Both the position numbers and the translations under genes were made by a program. The notes beneath the pieces were generated by a model. It ran no database searches. It was not told the DNA's origin and worked only from the letters and a program-made list of their open reading frames with translations. A stretch of 64,000 bases of DNA from Alloyangia pacifica (lineage in GTDB: Bacteria > Pseudomonadota > Alphaproteobacteria > Rhodobacterales > Rhodobacteraceae), in the NCBI RefSeq assembly GCF_020524285.1, contig NZ_JAIVKX010000017.1, positions 124,001 to 188,000 on the forward strand, read 5' to 3'. Of the stretch, positions 20,301-28,612 are shown piece after piece (within the stretch, counting starts at the first letter, position 1; every line of letters starts with the position of its first letter).

Positions 20301-20896
20301 TAGGCCATCTCGACGTGGCCGCGCTCGGCGATGCGCTCCTCGGGGGGCAGGCCGTTCTCGCCCGGGTGGCGCTGCAGCTCGACGTAGAGCCGGTCGTCGT
20401 AGATCTGGTGCAGCCGGGTCAGCAGCGTCTGCGCCGCGGCGCGGTGGTTCTCGCGCAGGTGCCGACCGATGGGGCCATCGGGGCCGCCCGACAGGCAGAT
20501 CAGCCCCTCGCCATAGGTCTCGAGCTCCTCCAGCGTCACATGCGCCTCCTGCCCGTCGCCGCGCAGGTAGAGGCAGGAGTTGAGCTTCATCAGGTTCTCG
20601 TAGCCCTGCTCGTTCTGCGCCAGCAGCACGATGGGGGCGGGGGCCTTCGGCTTTTCGCCCGGCACCGGCTCGACGTAGAGCAGATCCACCTGGCAGCCGA
20701 TGATCGGCTGTACCCCGGCACCGCTGGCGGTCACCGAAAATTCCAGCGCCGCGAAGAGGTTGTTGGTGTCCGTCACCGCCACGGCGGGCATTTCCATGGC
20801 CTCGCAGAGCCCGGGCAGCTTCTTCAGCCGCACGGCGCCTTCGAGCAGGGAGTATTCGGTATGGACGCGGAGGTGGATGAATCGGGGATCGCTCAT
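17399..20896 (-). CDS. dnaE: DNA polymerase III subunit alpha
   Basis: The main replicative polymerase, 1165 residues, the usual length of DnaE1. In order: PHP domain (RFIHLRVHTEYSLLEGAVRLKKL), palm and fingers with the catalytic aspartate motif PDFDIDFCMDRR near residue 400, the segment GPGRGSGAGSLVAYAL just before it, the helix-hairpin-helix and OB-fold parts at the C-terminus (KLAGVVAGRQERKSAKGNRFAF). ATG 20896 was chosen because the PHP motif begins right after it; the upstream in-frame extension is not polymerase-like. Single gene. Confidence 0.97.
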   Translation of the reverse strand: MSDPRFIHLRVHTEYSLLEGAVRLKKLPGLCEAMEMPAVAVTDTNNLFAALEFSVTASGAGVQPIIGCQVDLLYVEPVPGEKPKAPAPIVLLAQNEQGYENLMKLNSCLYLRGDGQEAHVTLEELETYGEGLICLSGGPDGPIGRHLRENHRAAAQTLLTRLHQIYDDRLYVELQRHPGENGLPPEERIAERGHVEMAYEMGIPLVATNDVYFPKADMYEAHDALICISEGAYVDQQEPRRRLTAQHYLKSPQEMATLFADLPEAIENTVEIAKRCAFMAYRRDPILPKFADDEVEELRRQANEGLQARLAVIPHAVSVEEYQKRLDFELGIIEGMGFPGYFLIVADFIKWSKDNDIPIGPGRGSGAGSLVAYALTITDLDPLRYSLLFERFLNPERVSMPDFDIDFCMDRREETIRYVQEKYGRDKVGQIITFGALLSKAAVRDVGRVLQMPYGQVDRLSKMIPVEGVKPVSIEKALQDEPRLREEARNEEVVDRLLTYGQQVEGLLRNASTHAAGVVIGDRPLDQLVPLYQDPRSDMPATQFNMKWVEQAGLVKFDFLGLKTLTVIQNAVNLILKSGRPIHVAADGTQLYDPPEGAENQMNLIPLDDAATYELYSAAKTVAVFQVESSGMMDALKRMKPTCIEDIVALVALYRPGPMENIPVYCEVKNGLREITSVHPSIDHILAETQGIIVYQEQVMQIAQEMAGYSLGGADLLRRAMGKKIKEAMDAERPKFEKGAAENGVDKKKATEVFDLLEKFANYGFNKSHAAAYAVVSYQTAWLKANHPVEFMAGVMNCDIHLTDKLAVYFDETKNGLKLPYVPPCINRSQASFDVVDGELVYALGALKNVGLDAMRLVVEGRGDTPFTTLFDVARRVDLKRVGKRPMEMMARAGVFDQLDKNRRRVFDSLDALVAYSAAIHEQKASAQVSLFGEAGDDLPEPRLSPVPDWLPAERLSEEFKAIGFYLSGHPLDDYMPALKRRDVMTLEEATNKARGGPCIAKLAGVVAGRQERKSAKGNRFAFAQLSDPTGAYEVTLFSETLEKSREFLETGSKVVITVEATMESDQLKLLARSVGPVEQVVAGAGATGLKIWIEGASAINQIASVLSRAAEQMPKAGRGPVRLCLADHGLPGEVEMDLQQDFPVTPEIKGAVKSLGGVLAVEDF

Positions 20897-21087
20897 GCCG
20901 CCCAGAGTATTGCGCGGCGCCGGGGGGCGAAAGCCCCCGCGTGCGGGCGCGGCGGATCGGGCGATGCGCTTTTGCCGCAGGCGGTCCGGAACGGGGGGGC
21001 GCGCGGGAAAACGATTGTCGCAGGGATGTCGTTGGCGCAAACATTGTGGCACGGCGGGGATGTGTGAAAGGTCGAGTGAGGTACGTT

Positions 21088-21975
21088 GTGGTGCGGGAAG
21101 ATGTGCAGGTGCAGGCCGCCGAAGGCGGAGGTGCGGGCGAACGTGCCTGCGAACCGAGCCTGCGCCGCAAGGTGCTGCACGGGGTGGCGCGTCTCGCGCC
21201 CGCGCTGACCGGCAGGCTGCTGGCGCAGCGCTACCTCAGCCCGGCCTCGCATCTCGATCCGGCGCATGTGGCGCGCAATGGCGCACGGCTGATCCCGCTC
21301 GGCCCGGACAGGGCCGTCCTGCGCTTTGCCGCCTCCGGCACAACGGAGCACTCCGCCGCGCGCGTGTTGCTGATCCCCGGCCATGACGGGCATGCCCGGC
21401 AGTTCTTGCGGCTGGTGCGTGACCTGCGCAGGGCGGGGGCCGCGGTCGACCTGCTGATCTTGCCCGGCCATCTGCACCCGGCTCGCACGCTCTGCAGCCT
21501 CGAGGACATCGTTCCGGCAATCCGGCACTGCACCCGCGACTGCGGCCCCTACGACGCCATAGGCGCCCATTGCGTCGGTGCGCGCAGCCTTCTCTTCGCG
21601 CTGGGCGAGGGGCTGGAGTGCCCGCGCATCGCCTTCATCTCGACCCCCGTGGAACTTCCCAAGCTGATCCGCCTCGGCGGCACGCAATACGGGCTCGACG
21701 GGCCGGCGCTGGCGCGGTTCGAGTCCGGGGTGGCGCGGCTCTGCGGGCGCTATGATCCGGCGGCGGACTGGCGGCCCGTGGCGCGCGCCCGGCAGGGCGA
21801 GACGCTGGTGGTGCATGCGCGGCACGACTACGCCGCGCCGGTCGCGGACGCCCGGGCCTTTGCCGCGGCGATCCCCGGCGCGGAACTCGAGGTCTTCGAG
21901 CAGGGCGATCACAACACCATCCTGAACCTCGCCACCGCCAGCCGCCGGCTGGCCGGATTTCTCGCCGGGTCCTGA
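21088..21975 (+). CDS. Alpha/beta-hydrolase fold protein with a cysteine nucleophile
   Basis: The 295-residue protein has an alpha/beta-hydrolase core: oxyanion strand ARVLLIPGHDGHARQF, nucleophile elbow AIGAHCVGAR with Cys162 where most relatives have Ser, acid Asp247 in VHARHDY and His275 in QGDHNTI. The likely triad is therefore Cys-Asp-His, as in dienelactone hydrolases, although the rest resembles serine aminopeptidase or monoglyceride-lipase types. GTG 21088 was chosen for GAGG 6 bases upstream; nearby GTGs at 21064 and 21076 are alternatives. It lies divergently from dnaE and upstream of xdhA by 206 bases. Substrate unknown. Confidence 0.7.
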   Translation: MVREDVQVQAAEGGGAGERACEPSLRRKVLHGVARLAPALTGRLLAQRYLSPASHLDPAHVARNGARLIPLGPDRAVLRFAASGTTEHSAARVLLIPGHDGHARQFLRLVRDLRRAGAAVDLLILPGHLHPARTLCSLEDIVPAIRHCTRDCGPYDAIGAHCVGARSLLFALGEGLECPRIAFISTPVELPKLIRLGGTQYGLDGPALARFESGVARLCGRYDPAADWRPVARARQGETLVVHARHDYAAPVADARAFAAAIPGAELEVFEQGDHNTILNLATASRRLAGFLAGS

Positions 21976-22181
21976 GCGTCGGCGCGCGGCGCCTGGGAGG
22001 GTATGCGCATTTTTGCGCCTCTTTTCGGGCGCCTGCCTGTCAAACGGGCAATTTTCCCTTGCCAACCCCGAAAGCCGCCGCCTAGCCTTGGCGCAAAGCG
22101 ATAAGAATCCGCGCGCCTTCTACGCCGCATCGAGGGCGCGCACCGGGGAAACAGTCACTGGTAAGGCGGCGGGTCATCAAC

Positions 22182-23594
22182 ATGGACATCTCCTTTCTTC
22201 TGAACGGGGAAAGCGTGGTGCTGCGCGACGTGTCTCCCACGCGCACGGCGCTCGACTGGCTGCGCGAGGAACGCGGCCTCCGGGGCACCAAGGAAGGCTG
22301 CAACGAGGGCGATTGCGGCGCCTGCACGGTGATGCTCACCGATGCGCGCGGCAGCCGGGCGGTCAATGCCTGCATCCTCTTCCTGCCGCAGCTGCACGGC
22401 AGGGCGCTGCGCACGGTCGAAGGCATCTCCGGCCCGGACGGCGCGCCGCACCCGGTGCAGCAGGCGATGGTCGATCACCACGGCTCGCAATGCGGCTTCT
22501 GCACCCCGGGTTTCGTGGTCTCCATGGCCACCGCGCATCTCAACGGCGACACAGGCCATGACGACGCGCTGGCCGGTAACCTCTGCCGCTGCACCGGCTA
22601 CGCGCCCATCGTCCGCGCCGCCGAAGCCGCGACGAGCGCGCCCGTGCCCGACTGGATGTCCCAGGAGTCGCTTCGCCTGACGGAAATGTCCTCGGGGGGG
22701 CTCGGCGCAGCCGAGTGGGGGGCAGACAGCCCCCCTCCGGCGGTGGCCGCCCCCGAGCGTGCCGATGAGCTGGCGCGCCTCTACGAGGCGACCCCCGATG
22801 CGACGCTGGTGGCGGGCGCCACCGATGTCGGCCTCTGGGTGACGAAACAGCTGCGCGATCTCGACAGGGTGATCTTCCTGAACCGCTGCGCCGAGTTGCA
22901 GGAGATCGAGGTTTCCGAGGACTCCCTCCACATCGGCGCGGGCGTCACCATGGACCGGGTGCTGACCCTGATGAAAGAGCACTATCCCTCCTACGCCGAG
23001 ATGCTGCGCCGCTACGGCTCGGCGCAGGTGCGCGCGGCGGCGACGATTGGCGGCAATATCGCCAATGGCTCGCCGATCGGGGACAACCCGCCCGCGCTTA
23101 TCGCGCTCGGCGCGGTGCTGCACCTGCGCAAGGGGGACACCCGCCGTACGCTGCCGATCGAGGACTTCTTCCTCGAGTATGGCAAGCAGGACCGCCAGCC
23201 CGGCGAGTTCGTCGAGGCGGTCACGATCCCCCGCAAAGCCGACCGGCTGCGGGTCTACAAGCTCTCCAAGCGCTTCGACCAGGACATTTCCGCCGCCTGC
23301 GGCGCCTTCTGGATCGAGGTCGAGAACGGCACGGTGACCGAGGCCCGCATCGCCTTCGGCGGCATGGCCGGCACCCCCAAGCGCGCCACCCATGTCGAGC
23401 AGGCCCTGGTTGGCCAGACCTGGAGCGAGGCGACCGTGAAGGCGACCGCCGACGCATGGGAGAAGGACTACCAGCCGATGAGCGACATGCGCGCCAGCGC
23501 GGCGTACCGGCTGGAGGCCGCGCGCAACATGCTGACCCGCTGCATGCTCGCCGATCAGGGCGCCGCCACCGACGTGCGCGAGGTGCGGGCATGA
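22182..23594 (+). CDS. xdhA: Xanthine dehydrogenase small subunit (FeS and FAD domains)
   Basis: XdhA carries electrons from the molybdenum site through two [2Fe-2S] clusters to FAD and NAD. In 470 residues: plant-type cluster motif GCNEGDCGACTV near residue 45, second cluster motif GSQCGFCTPGFV ... LCRCTGY near 105-150, then the FAD domain with LVAGATDVGLWV and TIGGNIANGSPIGD. Between the domains (about residues 170-186) lies a Gly/Ala/Pro-rich linker encoded by GC-rich hairpins, probably an inserted palindromic element. The stop overlaps the xdhB start (ATGA). First gene of a purine module. Confidence 0.95.
   Translation: MDISFLLNGESVVLRDVSPTRTALDWLREERGLRGTKEGCNEGDCGACTVMLTDARGSRAVNACILFLPQLHGRALRTVEGISGPDGAPHPVQQAMVDHHGSQCGFCTPGFVVSMATAHLNGDTGHDDALAGNLCRCTGYAPIVRAAEAATSAPVPDWMSQESLRLTEMSSGGLGAAEWGADSPPPAVAAPERADELARLYEATPDATLVAGATDVGLWVTKQLRDLDRVIFLNRCAELQEIEVSEDSLHIGAGVTMDRVLTLMKEHYPSYAEMLRRYGSAQVRAAATIGGNIANGSPIGDNPPALIALGAVLHLRKGDTRRTLPIEDFFLEYGKQDRQPGEFVEAVTIPRKADRLRVYKLSKRFDQDISAACGAFWIEVENGTVTEARIAFGGMAGTPKRATHVEQALVGQTWSEATVKATADAWEKDYQPMSDMRASAAYRLEAARNMLTRCMLADQGAATDVREVRA
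22701..22735. repeat. Palindromic hairpin pair inside xdhA
   Basis: CTCGGC-GCA-GCCGAG at 22701-22715 is followed directly by GGGGGGC-AGACA-GCCCCCC at 22717-22735. Both lie in frame within the linker between the iron-sulfur and FAD domains and encode a low-complexity stretch (GLGAAEWGADSPPP). Confidence 0.65.
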
Positions 23595-26014
23595 GCGTCA
23601 GCAAACCCCTGCCGCATGACGCGGCCCCGCTGCATGTCTCGGGCAAGGCCCGCTACATCGACGATATCCCGGTGCCGGCGGACTGCCTGCACCTGGCCTT
23701 CGGCCTCTCTTCCGTCGCGGCGGGCAAGATCACCTCCATCGACCTCTCCGCCGTCCGCGCCGCCCCCGGCGTGGTGAAGGTCTGGGAGGCCAAGGATCTG
23801 CCCTCGGAGTGCGACTGCTCGGCCTCGCTGCACGACGAGCCGCTGCTCTCGGACGGCACCATCCACTACCTCGGACAGCAGATCTTCCTGGTCGCCGCCA
23901 CCAGCCATCTTGCCGCGCGCAAGGCGGCACGGCTGGCAAAGGTCACCTACGACCAGCAAGAGCCGATCCTTACCATCGAACAGGCGCTGGCGGCGGACAG
24001 CCGCTTCGAGGAAGGCCCGCGCATCTGGGAGAAGGGGGACGCCGCCGAGGCGCTGAAGGCCGCGCCGATCACGCTGGACGGCTCGCTCGAGATGGGCGGG
24101 CAGGAGCACTTCTACCTCGAAGGGCAGGCGGCCATGGTCATGCCGCAGGAGAACGGCGACCTGGTGGTCGCCAGCTCCACCCAGCACCCGACCGAGATCC
24201 AGCACAAGGTCGCCCACGCGCTGCACCTGCCGATGCACGCGGTGCGGGTCGAGACCCGGCGCATGGGCGGCGGTTTCGGCGGCAAGGAGAGCCAGGGCAA
24301 CGCGCTGGCCATCGCCTGCGCCGTCGCGGCCTCGGAAACCGGACGTCCGGCGAAGATGCGCTACGACCGCGACGACGACATGATGATCACCGGCAAGCGC
24401 CACGATTTCCGGATCGACTACACCGTCGGCTTCGACGAGAGCGGTCGCCTTCAGGCGGTGGACTTCCGGCAGTACACACGCTGCGGTTGGGCGCAGGACC
24501 TGTCGCTCGCCGTGGCCGACCGCGCCATGCTGCACGCCGACAACGCCTATGACATCCCGGCGCTGCGGGTCGAGAGCCACCGGCTGAAGACCAACATGCA
24601 GAGCGCCACCGCTTATCGCGGCTTCGGCGGCCCGCAGGGCATGTTCGGCATCGAGCGGGTGATGGACCACGTCGCGCACCATCTGAAGATCGACCCGCTG
24701 GAGCTGCGCCGCCGCAACTACTACGCCGACCTTGTCCCCGCAGGGACGGCGAACAAGCGCGTCCCCGCGGAGACAGGAGACAACAGCGTCCCCGCGGGGA
24801 CAGAGGCGCTGGCGCATGACGACACCGACGATCTCGCTTCGCGTGGCGCGCTCGCCGGGGCCGGCGAGGGCCACGCCCCGCAGGAGACCCACTACGGCCA
24901 GCCGGTCGAGGACTTCATCCTCGGCGCGATGACCGCGAAGCTCGGGCAAACCAGCGGGTACGCCGCGCGCCGCAAGGCGGTGGAGGCCTGGAACGCCGCC
25001 AACCCGGTGCTGAAGAAGGGCCTCGCCATCTCGCCGGTGAAATTCGGCATCTCCTTTACGCTGACCCATCTCAACCAGGCCGGGGCGCTGGTGCACGTCT
25101 ACCAGGACGGCTCGATCCAGCTCAACCATGGCGGTACCGAGATGGGGCAGGGCCTCTTCCAGAAGGTGGCGCAGGTGGCCGCCGCGCGCTTCGGCGTGCC
25201 GCTGGAGAAGGTGCGGATCACCGCCACCGACACCGGCAAGGTACCCAATACCTCGGCCACGGCGGCCTCGTCGGGCTCGGACCTCAACGGCATGGCGGTG
25301 AAGGCCGCCTGCGACACGATCCGCGACCGCATGGCATATCACCTCGCCGAGCTGCACCAGGACCTGCCAGAGAACGTCCGCTTCGAGGGCGGCATGGTGC
25401 ACGTGGGCGGCACCGACATCCCCTTCGAGGAGGCGGCGGTGCTCTGCTACCAGGGCCGGGTCTCGCTCTCGTCGACGGGCTATTACAAGACGCCCAAGGT
25501 GGACTGGGACCGCATCCGCGGCCAGGGTCGGCCGTTCTTCTACTTCGCCTACGGCGCTTCGGTGACCGAGGTGGTGGTGGACACGCTGACCGGCGAGTCC
25601 CGCATCCTGCGCACCGACATCCTGCACGACTGCGGCGCCTCGCTGAACCCGGCGCTGGACATCGGCCAGATCGAGGGCGGCTACGTGCAGGGCGCGGGCT
25701 GGCTGACCACCGAGGAGCTCGTGTGGGACGGCAAGGGCGCTTTGCGCACCCATGCCCCCTCGACCTACAAGATCCCCGCCTGCTCGGACCGGCCCGAGGT
25801 GTTCAACGTCGACCTCTGGGACGGGCGCAACGTCGAGGAAACCATCTACCGCTCCAAGGCGGTGGGCGAGCCGCCCTTCATGCTGGGCATCTCGGCCTTC
25901 CTGGCGCTGTCGGACGCGGTCGCCTCCTGTGGCGAGACCTATCCCGACCTGATCGCCCCGGCGACGCCCGAGAACGTGCTGGCCGCGGTGCGGAGGGTGC
26001 GCGATGGGGTTTGA
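23591..26014 (+). CDS. xdhB: Xanthine dehydrogenase large subunit, molybdenum-binding
   Basis: XdhB oxidises hypoxanthine to xanthine and xanthine to urate at the molybdopterin cofactor. The 807-residue protein begins SVSKPLPHDAAPLHVSGKARYIDDIPV, has the GGGFGGKE loop (residue about 230), AYRGFGGPQ near 340 and the C-terminal SKAVGEPPFMLG with the catalytic Glu. At residues 381-405 it holds a low-complexity insert made of three 9-residue repeats (VPAGT, VPAET, VPAGT), each encoded by a palindrome, which is unusual for the family. Overlaps: 4 bases with xdhA and 11 with xdhC, so the three genes are co-translated. Confidence 0.95.
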   Translation: MSVSKPLPHDAAPLHVSGKARYIDDIPVPADCLHLAFGLSSVAAGKITSIDLSAVRAAPGVVKVWEAKDLPSECDCSASLHDEPLLSDGTIHYLGQQIFLVAATSHLAARKAARLAKVTYDQQEPILTIEQALAADSRFEEGPRIWEKGDAAEALKAAPITLDGSLEMGGQEHFYLEGQAAMVMPQENGDLVVASSTQHPTEIQHKVAHALHLPMHAVRVETRRMGGGFGGKESQGNALAIACAVAASETGRPAKMRYDRDDDMMITGKRHDFRIDYTVGFDESGRLQAVDFRQYTRCGWAQDLSLAVADRAMLHADNAYDIPALRVESHRLKTNMQSATAYRGFGGPQGMFGIERVMDHVAHHLKIDPLELRRRNYYADLVPAGTANKRVPAETGDNSVPAGTEALAHDDTDDLASRGALAGAGEGHAPQETHYGQPVEDFILGAMTAKLGQTSGYAARRKAVEAWNAANPVLKKGLAISPVKFGISFTLTHLNQAGALVHVYQDGSIQLNHGGTEMGQGLFQKVAQVAAARFGVPLEKVRITATDTGKVPNTSATAASSGSDLNGMAVKAACDTIRDRMAYHLAELHQDLPENVRFEGGMVHVGGTDIPFEEAAVLCYQGRVSLSSTGYYKTPKVDWDRIRGQGRPFFYFAYGASVTEVVVDTLTGESRILRTDILHDCGASLNPALDIGQIEGGYVQGAGWLTTEELVWDGKGALRTHAPSTYKIPACSDRPEVFNVDLWDGRNVEETIYRSKAVGEPPFMLGISAFLALSDAVASCGETYPDLIAPATPENVLAAVRRVRDGV
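24734..24801. repeat. Three tandem 27-bp palindromic repeats inside xdhB
   Basis: GTCCCCGCAGGGAC (24734), GTCCCCGCGGAGAC (24761) and GTCCCCGCGGGGAC (24788) are spaced exactly 27 bases apart. The last is a perfect palindrome; each of the others has one mispair. The period of nine codons keeps the reading frame. Confidence 0.9.
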
Positions 26015-26951
26015 CCTCGCCGAGCTGACGGCCGCCGTGGCCGCGCATGGCCGGGTCGCCCGCGTGGTGATCGCCGAGGTCTCGGGCTCCGCTCCGCGCG
26101 AAGTGGGCTGCGCCATGCTGGTCTGGGACGAGCTCGGCACGCTGCGCCAGAGCGGCACCATCGGCGGCGGCGCGCTGGAGCTGATGGCGGTCGAGCAGGC
26201 GCTGCGCGCGCCGGGGCTCACCCGCCACCCGCTGGGGCCGGGGCTGGGGCAGTGCTGCGGCGGCGCCGTGGTGCTCTGGACCGAGGTCTTCGACGCGCAG
26301 AGCGTCGCGGAACTGGAAGGCCAGGAGATCGTTGCGCGCGGGCCGGGCGCGCGCCCGCTCGCGGTGCAACGGCTGATCGACCGGGCGCGTGGGCAAGGCC
26401 GAGCGCCCGAGCCGCAGCTGGTGCAGGGCTGGATGGTCGAGCCGCTGGCAAAGCCCGCGCGGCAGCTTTGGATCTGGGGTGCGGGCCACGTCGGCCGCGC
26501 CATGGTGCAGGTGCTGGCGCCGCTGCCCGAGCTGGCGATCACCTGGGTCGACACCGCCCCCGAGCGCTTCCCCGAGGACGTGCCCCAGGGCGTCACCCTG
26601 CTGCCCGCCGCCGATCCGGCGCGGGTGGTGCGCCATGCGCCGCCGGAGGCAGAGCACCTCATCCTCACCTACAGCCACGAGATCGACCTGCAGCTCTGCC
26701 ATGCCCTGCTGGAGCATGGCTTCGCCTTTGCCGGGCTGATCGGCTCGGAGACGAAATGGGCCCGGTTCCGCAGTCGCTTGCGGACGTTGGGTCACGCAGA
26801 TGCCCAAATCTCTCGCATTTCTTGTCCAATTGGTCAAAAAACATACGGGCGGCACCCGCAGGCGATTGCCATCGGCGTGGCCGGGCAGATATTGGGGCAA
26901 AAAAAGGGGGACGGGACAGCGTGGCGACACTCCTCAGCATCCGGGGCCTGA
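26004..26951 (+). CDS. xdhC: Xanthine dehydrogenase accessory protein
   Basis: XdhC binds molybdenum cofactor, protects it, and helps it to be sulfurated before insertion into XdhB. The 315-residue protein shows VVIAEVSGSAPREVGCAMLV, GTIGGGALE, LGPGLGQCCGG with the cofactor-binding cysteines, a Rossmann-like GAGHVGRAMVQVL, and the family C-terminus GLIGSETKWARFRSRL ... ISCPIG ... HPQAIAIGVAGQIL. The last 31 bases overlap the start of the ABC ATPase gene. The C-terminal tail after GQKKGD is slightly longer than usual. Confidence 0.92.
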   Translation: MGFDLAELTAAVAAHGRVARVVIAEVSGSAPREVGCAMLVWDELGTLRQSGTIGGGALELMAVEQALRAPGLTRHPLGPGLGQCCGGAVVLWTEVFDAQSVAELEGQEIVARGPGARPLAVQRLIDRARGQGRAPEPQLVQGWMVEPLAKPARQLWIWGAGHVGRAMVQVLAPLPELAITWVDTAPERFPEDVPQGVTLLPAADPARVVRHAPPEAEHLILTYSHEIDLQLCHALLEHGFAFAGLIGSETKWARFRSRLRTLGHADAQISRISCPIGQKTYGRHPQAIAIGVAGQILGQKKGDGTAWRHSSASGA

Positions 26952-28441
26952 CCAAGGCCTATCCCGGCGTCGTGGCCAATGACGATGTCTCCTTCGACAT
27001 CGACAAGGGCGAGATCCATGCGCTGCTCGGCGAGAACGGCGCCGGCAAGTCGACGCTGGTGAAGATGATCTTCGGGCTGGTGAAGCCCGACGCGGGCGAG
27101 ATGGTGCTCGACGGCGCGGCCTATACGCCGGGCAAGCCGTCGGACGCGCGCCGCGCCGGCGTGGCCATGGTGTTCCAGCACTTCTCGCTCTTCGAGGCGC
27201 TGGACGTGGCCGAGAACGTGGCGCTCGGCATGGAGAATCCGCCGAAGCCGCGCGACCTCGCCCGGCAGATCCGCGAGGTCTCGGAAACCTACGGGCTGCC
27301 GCTCGATCCCACGCGCACCGTCGGCACGCTCTCGGCAGGCGAGCGCCAGCGGGTCGAGATCATCCGCTGCCTGCTGCAGAACCCGCGGCTGCTGATCATG
27401 GACGAGCCGACCTCGGTGCTGACGCCGCAGGAGGTGGAGATCCTCTTCAAGACGCTGAACAAGCTGCGCGCCGAGGGCACCTCGATCCTCTACATCTCGC
27501 ACAAGCTCGAGGAAATCCGCGCGCTCTGCGACACCGCGTCGATCCTGCGCCGCGGCAAGAACGTCGCCACCATCGTGCCGCGCGACGTCACCGCCCGGCA
27601 GATGGCCGAGCTGATGGTCGGCGCCAGCTTCGACACGCCCGCCGCGCGGGCGGGCGAGAAGGGCGAGGTGCTGCTGCGCACCGACAAGCTGTCGCTGCCC
27701 GCGCCGGGCGCCTTCGGCACGCCGCTGCGCGAGGCCTCGCTCGAGGTCCGCGCCGGCGAAGTGCTGGGCATCGGCGGGGTCGCGGGCAACGGCCAGGACG
27801 AGCTGCTGATGGCGCTGTCGGGGGAGCGGCTGGCGCCTGCGGGCTCGATCTTCTTCAAGGGCAGGGACGTGAGCCGCACCGGCCCGATCGGCCGCCGCGA
27901 CGCCGGTCTGCTGTCGGGCCCCGAAGAACGGCTCGGTCATGCCGCGGCGCCCAACATGAGCCTGACCGAGAACGCCGTGCTGACCGGCGCGCGCCGCGAG
28001 GGGCTGGTCAGGGGCGGCTTCATCGACTGGGGCAAGTCCAAGGGCTTTGCCGAGAAGGTCATCGAGCGTTTCGACGTGCGCACCCCCGGCCCCGGCACGG
28101 CGGCGCGGGCGCTCTCGGGCGGCAACCTGCAGAAATTCGTCGTCGGGCGGGAAATCCTGCAAAACCCCGATGTCTTCATCGTCAACCAGCCGACCTGGGG
28201 CGTCGATGCCGCCGCCGCCGCCGCGATCCGGCAGGCGCTGCTCGATCTCGCGGCCCAGGGCGCGGCGATCGTCGTCATCTCCCAGGACCTCGACGAGCTG
28301 ATGGAGATCTCGGACCGCTTCGCGGCGCTGAACGAGGGCCGGCTGTCGCCCGCCCGCGCGGTGAGCGAGCTCGACATCGAGAAGATCGGCCTGATGATGG
28401 GCGGCGCGCATGACATGGAGGTGGCCCATGTCGACAGCTGA
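26921..28441 (+). CDS. Nucleoside/purine ABC transporter ATP-binding protein (two ABC domains)
   Basis: A 506-residue protein with two fused ATPase domains, like the ATPase of BMP-type nucleoside importers (YufO/NupO group). First domain: Walker A GENGAGKST (about residue 36), signature LSAGERQRVEI, Walker B LLIMDEPTSVLTP. Second domain: degenerate Walker A region GVAGNGQDELL, signature ALSGGNLQKFVVGRE, and NQPTWGVDAAAAAAI in place of the usual Walker B. So, as in sugar and nucleoside two-domain ATPases, the second site is probably inactive. GTG 26921 is the start, inside the end of xdhC. With the two permeases and BMP protein downstream it forms one importer. Confidence 0.9.
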   Translation: MATLLSIRGLTKAYPGVVANDDVSFDIDKGEIHALLGENGAGKSTLVKMIFGLVKPDAGEMVLDGAAYTPGKPSDARRAGVAMVFQHFSLFEALDVAENVALGMENPPKPRDLARQIREVSETYGLPLDPTRTVGTLSAGERQRVEIIRCLLQNPRLLIMDEPTSVLTPQEVEILFKTLNKLRAEGTSILYISHKLEEIRALCDTASILRRGKNVATIVPRDVTARQMAELMVGASFDTPAARAGEKGEVLLRTDKLSLPAPGAFGTPLREASLEVRAGEVLGIGGVAGNGQDELLMALSGERLAPAGSIFFKGRDVSRTGPIGRRDAGLLSGPEERLGHAAAPNMSLTENAVLTGARREGLVRGGFIDWGKSKGFAEKVIERFDVRTPGPGTAARALSGGNLQKFVVGREILQNPDVFIVNQPTWGVDAAAAAAIRQALLDLAAQGAAIVVISQDLDELMEISDRFAALNEGRLSPARAVSELDIEKIGLMMGGAHDMEVAHVDS

Positions 28442-28477
28442 CCTCCGGCGCGGCGCCGCGTGTATGGCGCCGGATTT

Positions 28478-28567
28478 GCGTATTTCTGAAGAGAAGAAGC
28501 CCTTGGGTTTTCGCCTCTCTTTCGGGGATCGCGCCCGGTCCGCCGCTTCTTCTCTTTCCAAATACGC
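28478..28567. repeat. Inverted pair of a 23-bp element between the ABC ATPase and permease genes
   Basis: GCGTATTTCTGAAGAGAAGA (28478 onward) and, 44 bases after the first arm, the reverse complement of GCGTATTTGGAAAGAGAAGA (28545-28567) can pair over 20 of 23 positions, forming a long stem. A third copy, same orientation as the first and identical in core to the second, is at 31861-31882. It could act as a processing or stability element inside the operon messenger RNA; that is inference. Confidence 0.7.
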
Positions 28568-28612
28568 AGGGCGCGCCGGGGACATCTGCGCGGCGCCGGT
28601 GGGAGGCTCCCA

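Noticed and set aside
17987-21067. Plus-strand open frame of over 1000 codons across dnaE
   Set aside because: It is antisense to dnaE, rich in Arg, His and Gln, without domains. The dnaE reading has every polymerase motif.
24734-24801. CRISPR-like reading of the three 27-bp-spaced repeats in xdhB
   Set aside because: Repeat units are only 14 bases with 13-base spacers, lie in frame inside a gene and have no cas genes nearby.
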